A stretch of DNA of 13,062 nt from positions 1 to 13,062 of the forward strand of contig JAEWYG010000134.1 in the NCBI GenBank assembly GCA_023395755.1, read 5' to 3'. Positions 1-5,742 of the stretch are shown one piece after another. The notes beneath the pieces were generated by a model that saw only the letters and a program-made list of their open reading frames with translations, was not told the origin of the DNA and made no database searches. The DNA is from Actinomycetes bacterium (GTDB lineage: Bacteria > Actinomycetota > Coriobacteriia > Coriobacteriales > Eggerthellaceae). The stretch's first letter is position 1. Every line of letters begins with the position of its first letter. Both the position numbers and the translations under genes were made by a program.

Positions 1-1
1 G

Positions 2-133
2 GTAGATGCAGCGCAGGCAGCTGCCGCCGTGCGGTGTTTACATACGGCGTTTGGCCTAGATTCAGATAGCGTGTTTGAAGAAACGCAGCTTTCTGCTGAG
101 GAAATTGCTGCCAAAATGCAAAAGGGAAGGTAG
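2..133 (+). CDS. lysC: Aspartate kinase, C-terminal end (partial)
   Basis: This is the last 43 codons of a gene that begins before the window; the frame is open from base 2 to the TAG at 131-133. Residues such as AAAAVRCLHTAFGLD resemble the end of the second ACT domain of aspartate kinase, where actinobacterial proteins carry a similar VRALHEAFEL segment. Aspartate kinase phosphorylates aspartate, the first step towards lysine, threonine, methionine and diaminopimelate. The next gene, asd, starts seven bases after this stop, and lysC-asd is a common operon order. The last 18 or so residues, rich in Glu and Lys, are not part of the conserved fold. Only the tail is visible, so the call rests on the short match plus the neighbour. 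Confidence 0.72.
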   Translation, partial: VDAAQAAAAVRCLHTAFGLDSDSVFEETQLSAEEIAAKMQKGR

Positions 134-140
134 GGCCATC

Positions 141-1181
141 ATGACGTGGACGAAGGAAATGCCGGCGAACCCGGTGGTGGCGGTTGCGGGTGCCACGGGT
201 GCGGTGGGAACCGAATTTTTGCAAGTATTGCACGACCTCGATTTTCCAGCGGCCGAAGTGCGTGCGTTGGCTTCAGCTCGTTCGGCGGGCAAGAAGCTTC
301 CCTTTGCGGGGTGTGGCCAGGTGCCGGCTGGCGAACTTACGGTACAAGAAATGACGCCAGAGGCGTTCGAAGGCGTGGATATCGCCTTGTTCTCATGCGG
401 CGCTGAGTTTTCCAAAGAAATGCGCGAAGCGGTAGTTGCTGCGGGTGCTGTTATGATTGATAACTCGAGCGCGTTTCGTATGGACGAAGATGTGCCGCTG
501 GTGGTGCCGGAAGTGAATCCTGGAGATGTTGCTTGGCATAATGGAGTTATCGCAAATCCAAACTGCTCCACCATTCAAATGGTGGTGGCTTTGAAGCCGC
601 TTTATGACGTGTCGCCCATAAAGCGTGTGGTGGTGTCTACCTATCAAGCTGCTAGCGGTGGCGGTGCGCCCGCGATGGCCGAATTATACGATCAAACTAA
701 GGATTTCCTCAATGGCGACGAGCTGAAGGTGGAGGTGTTCCAGCATCGTATTGCCTTTAATTGCATTCCGCATATCGATAAATTCATGGAAGACGATTCT
801 ACAAAAGAAGAGTGGAAGATGGTCGTCGAAACCAAGAAGATTATGGGTGACCGGGGTATTAAGGTAGCTGCCACCTGTGTGCGTGTGCCGGTTCTACGCT
901 GTCATGCGGAAGCGGTGAACGTAGAATTTGAGAGCGATGTGAGCGTAGAAGCGGCACGGGCTGCTTATGCTGTAGCGCCAGGTGTCGTGCTTATGGATGA
1001 TTGCGAGAATTGCGAATACCCGATGCCGGGCTTGTTGGCTGGAACCGACGAGACCTACGTTGGTCGCCTGCGTCGTGACGACACGGTCGATCACGGCTTA
1101 GCCTTCTGGGTGGTGGCTGACCAGATACGTAAAGGCGCTGCGCTTAACGCGGTACAGATCGCCCAGCTGCTTGTTCCGTAA
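141..1181 (+). CDS. asd: Aspartate-semialdehyde dehydrogenase
   Basis: The protein has 346 residues, the usual length. It catalyses NADPH-dependent reduction of aspartyl phosphate to aspartate semialdehyde, the branch point to lysine/diaminopimelate, threonine and methionine, in the cytoplasm. Visible motifs are the N-terminal nucleotide-binding loop GATGAVG at residues 17-23, the catalytic cysteine C142 in NPNCST, the SGGG loop after it, and the substrate-binding RVPV segment followed by the catalytic histidine H255 in RCHAEAVN. The frame stays open upstream to an ATG at 75, but that start would run into lysC. The ATG at 141 lies seven bases after the lysC stop, has a GGGAAGG purine stretch 10 bases upstream, and gives the expected N-terminus. 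It is very probably cotranscribed with lysC. Its last eight codons and stop are duplicated just downstream (see the repeat). Confidence 0.96.
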   Translation: MTWTKEMPANPVVAVAGATGAVGTEFLQVLHDLDFPAAEVRALASARSAGKKLPFAGCGQVPAGELTVQEMTPEAFEGVDIALFSCGAEFSKEMREAVVAAGAVMIDNSSAFRMDEDVPLVVPEVNPGDVAWHNGVIANPNCSTIQMVVALKPLYDVSPIKRVVVSTYQAASGGGAPAMAELYDQTKDFLNGDELKVEVFQHRIAFNCIPHIDKFMEDDSTKEEWKMVVETKKIMGDRGIKVAATCVRVPVLRCHAEAVNVEFESDVSVEAARAAYAVAPGVVLMDDCENCEYPMPGLLAGTDETYVGRLRRDDTVDHGLAFWVVADQIRKGAALNAVQIAQLLVP

Positions 1182-1214
1182 ATGCAGATTGCCCAGCTGT
1201 TCGTTCTGTAAAAT
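1155..1214 (+). repeat. 30-bp tandem duplication of the asd 3' end
   Basis: Bases 1155-1184 and 1185-1214 are two adjacent 30-base units that match at 24 positions, including 24 of the first 28. The first unit encodes the end of Asd (QIAQLLVP, stop). The second, in the same frame but after the stop, would read QIAQLFVL, stop. The four differences within the coding part are all C/T transitions. The simplest reading is a tandem duplication that copied the stop codon, leaving an untranslated, drifting second copy. The direction is unknown: the present stop could instead be the new one. Confidence 0.85.
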
Positions 1215-1231
1215 TTGATGACTATTGAGGT

Positions 1232-1375
1232 CGTGGACAAAACGGCCTCCATTCTGCAATTTTTGAGATCTTTGAAGGGTCCCCTGATCGGAATTTCATA
1301 AAACGCCTGTTCAGGGGATCGTAATGATTATTATTTTTTCGACAAAGATAAAGAACCGACGCGTTTTTGTCCACG
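1232..1375. repeat. Nested inverted-repeat element in the asd-luxR gap
   Basis: An 11-bp perfect inverted repeat, CGTGGACAAAA at 1232-1242 and its complement at 1365-1375, bounds about 144 bases. Allowing G-U pairs and one bulge, the pairing extends to roughly 17 bp. Inside it lies a second stem (1278-1287 with 1311-1320). No open frame in it looks like a real gene. It could be a small non-autonomous mobile element, or a structured RNA or terminator region following asd. I see no target-site duplication and no second copy in the window. Confidence 0.55.
1278..1339 (+). terminator. asd: Possible terminator after asd
   Basis: A 10-bp stem (GGTCCCCTGA at 1278-1287 with TCAGGGGATC at 1311-1320, one G-U pair) encloses a 23-base loop. 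Ten bases further on there is a T-rich run ending in TTTTTT at 1334-1339. The long loop and the gap before the T-run make this an imperfect intrinsic terminator, but it is the best candidate for ending the lysC-asd transcript. Confidence 0.4.
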
Positions 1376-1428
1376 GCTTTCGCGCTTCTGCTTACCCGTA
1401 TCTTAATCATTCCTAACAATATTGACTA

Positions 1429-1446
1429 CTCGGGGCTTGCTCCGAG
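1429..1446. other. Small hairpin upstream of the LuxR-type gene
   Basis: CTCGGGG, loop CTTG, then CTCCGAG form a seven-pair hairpin (one G-U pair) inside the 444-base gap between asd and the LuxR-type gene. No T-run follows it. Its role is unknown; it lies about 150 bases ahead of the likely promoter. The rest of the gap holds only the asd repeat, the inverted-repeat element, a direct repeat TTGGGTA (1533-1539 and 1550-1556) and the promoter. Confidence 0.35.
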
Positions 1447-1596
1447 AATTGCAACAAATATGCTCAACGATTTTACCCGAGTCATTGAGTAAGGGTCGGG
1501 ACTCTGCGGGGCTACCTTTGCGTATTTCCTTATTGGGTAAGCATCTTCTTTGGGTAGATGGTCGATAGGTGTCAAATGTAAAGCTGTTGAACCGCA

Positions 1597-1605
1597 TGGT
1601 AAAAT
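1597..1605 (+). promoter_or_regulatory. Extended -10 promoter for the LuxR-type gene
   Basis: TGGTAAAAT matches the extended -10 form TGnTATAAT with one change and ends 20 bases before the ATG at 1626. No convincing -35 box is present at the right spacing, as is usual for extended -10 promoters. Two copies of TTGGGTA 17 bases apart (1533-1539, 1550-1556) lie just upstream and could be a binding site. The ribosome site is weak (AAGAAAG at 1610-1616). Confidence 0.45.
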
Positions 1606-1625
1606 AGAGCAAGAAAGATAGAGCG

Positions 1626-3137
1626 ATGAGAAATGGGGCATGCGTGGGTAAGGTCCAAGAAAGCCAAGGACTTGGCAGCTGGACAGCTCTTTTTGCAACC
1701 TACAAGTCTCGTTGGTCGTTTGCCTTTTTGGGAACGGCCTTCGTATTGGTGTGGATACAGTGCATCCTCTACGCTCGCTACATCTGGGTTGATTCGGGGT
1801 TAACGACCGTCGCAATCAATTTTTCTCGTTGCGTATGTATCGTGGTGTTGGGTGCCATCGCGCTACATAAGGTTTTTTCCTTACGTACCGAAACTGTACT
1901 TGCTTGGGTTTCGATAATCCTTATGACGCTCGGGAGTTTGCTGTTCTTTGTGGAAGCCCTACTGCCGTGGCTGCCCTTTACCTTACTTGCGGCCGTGTGC
2001 TCAGGGGTGGGTCTTGCTTGGGGCGGCGGCATGTGGATGAAGGTGTACGAACGGCTTGATATCCGAGAGGCTCTCCTGTATACGTTTTCTTCCTTGTCGC
2101 TTTCTACGCTTATTGGCGTTTTTATTGCGTTTGCGCCCGAATACATCGTATTTTTTATCAGTATGCTTCTGCCGGTAATGACATTTGTTATGTACCATCA
2201 AGCGGTAAAGACGTTGGATAATCGGGAATGCGCCGGAATTGGGGTGCCGGCAGCATGTGACGATGTGTATGCCGAAGAGCCACGACGTACCTTGGTGAGA
2301 CTTTCGGTGGGCATTGCATTGTTTAGCTTTGTTTTGGGTGCCTCACGGGGTTTTCCCTTCGGTGTGTCTATCGAGTTAGCTCCAGTATCTCAGCTTGTGC
2401 AACACATGAGCGTTGCGGCTATTGGGTTGGGTATTATCTGGTGGACACTGGTGCAAGGCCGGCGGTTTCGCTTTTCGGCGTTATGGCAGATGCAGCTTGC
2501 GGCGCTTGCGATAGGTGTTATGTTGCAGTCGACCCTTGATCCGCTTGCTGGTCAGGTAGGAGCGACGCTCATAGCTATTACAAATTTGTTCCAAGTTGCC
2601 TTCCTCTGGTTCGTTTCTTATGATGTGGCTCGTCATCGTGCTTTGCCCTCGTATGTGATACTGGGGTTCTTTTGGTTACTTCATTTGTTTTTTCGTGAAA
2701 GCGGGCGTTTGGTTATGTGGTGGGTCGGGGGTTCTGGTGGTACGGAGATGATGCTGGTTATCGCCGTGATGATCTGCCTGATAGCGGTGAGTGTAGGGTT
2801 TTTATTGACTGATGCCATGCCGAGAAAAAGACCGTTGTTTGCTGAACTTTGTCAGTGTTCCAAGGCGATCACGGCAACCGAACGTGAGCAGGATGTTGTC
2901 CCTGTGAATCAGGCTGTTGGTGTGGTGAGTCAGGAGGAATCGTTACGAGAGCAGTTTGGTTTGACTCAGAGGGAGACCGAGGTGGCCCTGCTGCTGGCAG
3001 AAGGACGCAGTTCTACGTATATCGCCGGGGAGTTGTACCTGTCTGATAATACTGTGCGCAGTTATGTCAAAAATATCTACCAAAAACTTGACGTCCATTC
3101 CAAGCAAGATCTTATCGACTTTATGAAGGGTCGCTAG
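1626..3137 (+). CDS. Membrane-bound LuxR-family transcriptional regulator
   Basis: This 503-residue protein has about twelve hydrophobic segments between residues 31 and 394 (near 31-50, 62-82, 92-109, 115-133, 150-170, 173-190, 222-240, 258-276, 285-303, 311-331, 341-356 and 374-394). A polar linker follows, then a LuxR-type helix-turn-helix at about 445-500 (LTQRETEVALLLAEGRS, then AGELYLSDNTVRSYVKNIYQKL). The layout is a transporter-like membrane sensor fused to a cytoplasmic DNA-binding domain; no receiver domain is present, so it is not a conventional response regulator. Proteins of this shape are strongly expanded in Eggerthellaceae and often sit beside genes for reductases or dehydrogenases. 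It converges on the Tat flavoprotein gene 61 bases away, which suggests, but does not prove, that it senses that enzyme's substrate. The ligand is unknown. The ATG at 1626 follows an extended -10 box and is the first start in the frame. Confidence 0.88.
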   Translation: MRNGACVGKVQESQGLGSWTALFATYKSRWSFAFLGTAFVLVWIQCILYARYIWVDSGLTTVAINFSRCVCIVVLGAIALHKVFSLRTETVLAWVSIILMTLGSLLFFVEALLPWLPFTLLAAVCSGVGLAWGGGMWMKVYERLDIREALLYTFSSLSLSTLIGVFIAFAPEYIVFFISMLLPVMTFVMYHQAVKTLDNRECAGIGVPAACDDVYAEEPRRTLVRLSVGIALFSFVLGASRGFPFGVSIELAPVSQLVQHMSVAAIGLGIIWWTLVQGRRFRFSALWQMQLAALAIGVMLQSTLDPLAGQVGATLIAITNLFQVAFLWFVSYDVARHRALPSYVILGFFWLLHLFFRESGRLVMWWVGGSGGTEMMLVIAVMICLIAVSVGFLLTDAMPRKRPLFAELCQCSKAITATEREQDVVPVNQAVGVVSQEESLREQFGLTQRETEVALLLAEGRSSTYIAGELYLSDNTVRSYVKNIYQKLDVHSKQDLIDFMKGR

Positions 3138-3139
3138 GC

Positions 3140-3171
3140 GAGCAGCCCGACGGAATTCCATCGGGCTGCTC
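3140..3171. terminator. Shared hairpin between convergent genes
   Basis: GAGCAGCCCGA at 3140-3150 pairs perfectly with 3161-3171 (11 bp, mostly G-C) around a 10-base loop that can add a GG/CC pair. It begins two bases after the LuxR-type stop and lies 28 bases past the flavoprotein stop, so it is placed to end both transcripts. Neither side has a T-run, so it is not a textbook intrinsic terminator. Confidence 0.65.
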
Positions 3172-3198
3172 TGAAGAGGGGGGATAGTTTACGTTGTC

Positions 3199-4860
3199 TT
3201 AGGCGTTGGCTAATGCGCTGCGGGCAGAAATACGGCCAAAAATAAGGCATTCAGCCACGTTACCACCGCCCTGATACACACCGCACCAGATAGAACCAAA
3301 CTCACCAGCTGAGTATAGGCCTGGCAAAGGGTTGCCATCGGGGTCGAGAATCTGTCCCTGGGCACTGCGCACGGGGCCGCCATCGGTGTTCAAAAATGCG
3401 GGTATGGCAATCTGCGCGTAGAACGGCGGGGTAGATATGGGTTGCAGTGTGTCTGCTGGACGATGAAAATAGACGTCCTTGCCGTTGGCGCAGCATTCAT
3501 TCCATTGATCAACAGTAGTCTTTAGTTCCTCTGCAGGTACTTTCATAGCAACAGCCAACTCTTCGATGCTGTTTGCTGACACAACGAGCTTGTCTTTCAA
3601 GGGGTCTGTCGAAGTGGTTGAGGGGATAGCTCCCGCTTTGAGGCCGGTTTGGTCGAACACAAACCAAGATGTTGCAGGCTGGGTGATGTGTGGCCACGCA
3701 CCGCCTACGTTCATGTGTCCATGACGCGATCCGACGGCAAGGGAGAGGTCGTCTTTATAGGCGATTTTCGACTTATTTGAGTAGCTATCCCAATCCATGT
3801 ACCAACGGCGGCCGTTGACGCCCACCGTAATGCCATATTGCTTTGGCGAGGGAGAGATAATTTGATTGTTGGTAAATTTGGTGTTCTCTAAGTCGCGACC
3901 CGACATCCAGAAACCGGCTACGTGCTCCATGTGCCAGAGATCGGCACCCACCTTCATGCAAGCCTTGTGGCCATCTCCGGTATTGGAATTACCTGCGGCG
4001 GGGCGTGCTGCACCCATACCCACGTAGTTTTCCATCATGGTTGGGTTGTTTTCGAAGCCTCCTGTACACATAATTACACCGCGTTTGGCTCGCACCGTTT
4101 TGCCATTGATAACAGCGCCGACGATACGTCCATCTGCGGGATCTTTTACCAACTCTTGGAGGGGGGCTTTAGTGCGGTAAGTAATGGTATCGCTGTTTTC
4201 TTTAATTTTGCTTTCCAGTAGCACGGCGATGTGCTTAGGACCTTTAATTTCCTTATCCTTAGCGGCCCCGACCGTGAACTTGCCCAGCGAATAGCAGTGT
4301 TCGAATTCGGGATATTCGGGAGCTGTTTTTAACGGATCGTCCACTGTTGTGGGCTGAAGGATACTGGCTTCGTCTTTGGGGGCACCGAGCGTATCAAAAA
4401 TCCAACCAAAGTTTTCTGTTGCTCCTTTTGCATAGGCTTCGAGGACATCATCGGGTGTTGTGGCGTGCTCGCCCGCCATCTCTTTCATGTAGCTGGCAAA
4501 TGCTTGCTCGTCAGTGGCGTACACCACAGTACCTTTAGCGAAGGGCGTATTGCCATCGGGCTTGTCGGCTTTTTCGGCAAGTAAACACGTGGCACCGTTA
4601 CCCTCAAGGGCAACGGTAATTGCAGCAGCCATACCGGCGGCTCCTGCGCCCGCCACTACAACGTCGTACTCTTCATCCCATTTGATATCCAGCGTGCCAC
4701 CCGTCGTTGACACCTTGGTGCCGCTGTCTTTGCTTCCGGCTGCCTTTGGTGCGCAGCCGACAATACCCAATCCGGCGGCACCCACCAGTGCTGTTCCAGC
4801 TGCCTTCAAAAACGTGCGACGACTTTGCTGCATATCCGAATGCAGGTTGTTCTCTTCCAT
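3199..4860 (-). CDS. Tat-exported FAD-dependent reductase, fumarate-reductase-like, substrate unknown
   Basis: The protein has 553 residues. The N-terminus carries a twin-arginine signal (SRRTFLK, R14-R15), a hydrophobic stretch, and a lipobox-like IVGC with C36, so it is probably a Tat-exported lipoprotein on the outer face of the membrane. The FAD-binding loop GAGAAG is at 71-76, with MCTGGFE at 264-270 and the C-terminal flavin segment LYSAGEFG...YQGGGN at 515-534. This is the FAD_binding_2 family of fumarate/urocanate-type reductases, which pass respiratory electrons to an unsaturated organic acceptor. It has no FMN-binding or haem domain, so electrons must arrive from another protein. 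By eye alignment, the catalytic arginine of flavocytochrome c fumarate reductase (after GKRF) corresponds to about Y360, its substrate histidine to about N491, and its second arginine to Q530, so fumarate is unlikely. AGGAGGG at 4867-4873 is a strong ribosome site six bases before the ATG. Confidence 0.9.
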   Translation of the reverse strand: MEENNLHSDMQQSRRTFLKAAGTALVGAAGLGIVGCAPKAAGSKDSGTKVSTTGGTLDIKWDEEYDVVVAGAGAAGMAAAITVALEGNGATCLLAEKADKPDGNTPFAKGTVVYATDEQAFASYMKEMAGEHATTPDDVLEAYAKGATENFGWIFDTLGAPKDEASILQPTTVDDPLKTAPEYPEFEHCYSLGKFTVGAAKDKEIKGPKHIAVLLESKIKENSDTITYRTKAPLQELVKDPADGRIVGAVINGKTVRAKRGVIMCTGGFENNPTMMENYVGMGAARPAAGNSNTGDGHKACMKVGADLWHMEHVAGFWMSGRDLENTKFTNNQIISPSPKQYGITVGVNGRRWYMDWDSYSNKSKIAYKDDLSLAVGSRHGHMNVGGAWPHITQPATSWFVFDQTGLKAGAIPSTTSTDPLKDKLVVSANSIEELAVAMKVPAEELKTTVDQWNECCANGKDVYFHRPADTLQPISTPPFYAQIAIPAFLNTDGGPVRSAQGQILDPDGNPLPGLYSAGEFGSIWCGVYQGGGNVAECLIFGRISARSALANA

Positions 4861-4866
4861 ACGATT

Positions 4867-4873
4867 CCCTCCT
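4867..4873 (-). promoter_or_regulatory. Ribosome binding site of the flavoprotein gene
   Basis: Read on the minus strand, AGGAGGG lies six bases before the ATG at 4860-4858. It is a near-perfect Shine-Dalgarno sequence, the strongest in the window, and fixes the start. It overlaps a CCTAGG palindrome (4871-4876). A longer palindrome, ATCCTAGGAT at 4899-4908, lies 30 bases upstream and could be part of an operator. Confidence 0.75.
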
Positions 4874-4920
4874 AGGTCGTGTTGGATTAACGAGGGTTAT
4901 CCTAGGATTTTGCTGGGTGA

Positions 4921-4982
4921 GGGGCTACACCCCAACTGCGGGTATTCCCTGATAGAGCGGTAAACCCCCGCAGTTTGCGGGG
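4921..4982 (-). terminator. kdpE terminator with alternative hairpins
   Basis: Read on the minus strand, CCCCGC, loop AAACT and GCGGGG (4982-4966) form a compact hairpin followed by GTTTA, placed 47 bases after the kdpE stop: a weak intrinsic terminator. Its 3' arm can instead pair, as AACTGCGGG (4975-4967), with CCCGCAGTT (4942-4934). A third hairpin, GGGG-TGTAG-CCCC (4933-4921), follows at once. The first two are mutually exclusive. The whole set lies in the 168-base gap between kdpE and the flavoprotein gene, so it could act on read-through transcription into the latter. Confidence 0.5.
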
Positions 4983-5028
4983 TGGATGGGTGGGGTGTGA
5001 TGCGACTCTTGATCTTTTGGAGTGTAGA

Positions 5029-5742
5029 TTATTTCCGTAGCATGCGGTAGCCAATGCCTACGTGGGTTTGGATGTAATCGGGATGCGTCGGATCGGGTTC
5101 AATTTTCTTGCGGAGAGTTGCCATAAATACACGAAGAGAAGGCAGATCGCTTGCAAGGGCGTTGCCCCAGATTTCTTTAAGAATGGCGTTGTGTGTTAAT
5201 ACCTTGCCGGTATTGCGCGCAAGGAGGGTTAATAGTTTGTATTCGATAGGGGTAAGGTGCACTTCTTCACTTGCGAGGGTCACCGTGCGTGCGGCAAAAT
5301 CTATGCGCAAGCTACCGTTTTCGTAAAGGGGGCCGTCGGCATCTGCTGCTCCTTCGGCTGCGAGACGGCGTGTGGCAACGCGGAGACGTGCCAACAGCTC
5401 TTCGACAGAGAAGGGTTTAGTTAGGTAGTCGTCGGCACCAGCGTCAAGTGCGGAGACTTTGTCGGAATCGTCGGTTCGAGCTGATACTACAATAATGGGA
5501 GTGCGCGACCACGTACGTATCTCGCGTATAAGATCAATGCCGTCGGCATCGGGAAGACCGAGGTCTAAAATGATTACGTCGGGGTTTTTGGTGGTGGCTT
5601 CAAGGAGGGCGGTGACTCCCGTGGATGCTTCGAGTCCACGATATCCCTGAACTTTGAGCGCGGTGGCTATAAGGCTTTTTACGGCAGAGTCGTCTTCTAC
5701 GATGAGGATGGTATAGGCTCCGTGGTCGTCGATAATAGTCAT
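5029..5742 (-). CDS. kdpE: Response regulator KdpE, OmpR family
   Basis: The protein has 237 residues with a receiver domain followed by a winged-helix DNA-binding domain. Receiver residues are the acidic pair D17-D18, the phosphorylated aspartate D60 in ILDLGLPD, S87 in VVSART and K109 in LTKPF. The effector domain spans about 140-235 and ends with the conserved THVGIGYRM segment. KdpE is phosphorylated by KdpD and controls potassium uptake genes. The ATG overlaps the kdpD stop in an ATGA arrangement, and AAGGAG at 5749-5754, inside the last kdpD codons, serves as ribosome site, so the two are translationally coupled. The long helix-turn-helix and receiver match the KdpE branch; the KdpD partner makes this firm. 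What it regulates here is less certain, as no kdpFABC genes are adjacent. Confidence 0.93.
   Translation of the reverse strand: MTIIDDHGAYTILIVEDDSAVKSLIATALKVQGYRGLEASTGVTALLEATTKNPDVIILDLGLPDADGIDLIREIRTWSRTPIIVVSARTDDSDKVSALDAGADDYLTKPFSVEELLARLRVATRRLAAEGAADADGPLYENGSLRIDFAARTVTLASEEVHLTPIEYKLLTLLARNTGKVLTHNAILKEIWGNALASDLPSLRVFMATLRKKIEPDPTHPDYIQTHVGIGYRMLRK

Noticed and set aside
62..574. A 170-codon minus-strand frame across the start of asd
   Set aside because: Antisense to the conserved nucleotide-binding and catalytic region of Asd; Ser/Thr/Ala-rich with no domain.
1426..1815. A 129-codon minus-strand frame in the asd-luxR gap
   Set aside because: It overlaps the LuxR-type promoter and its first 60 codons, has no ribosome site I can see and no family resemblance.
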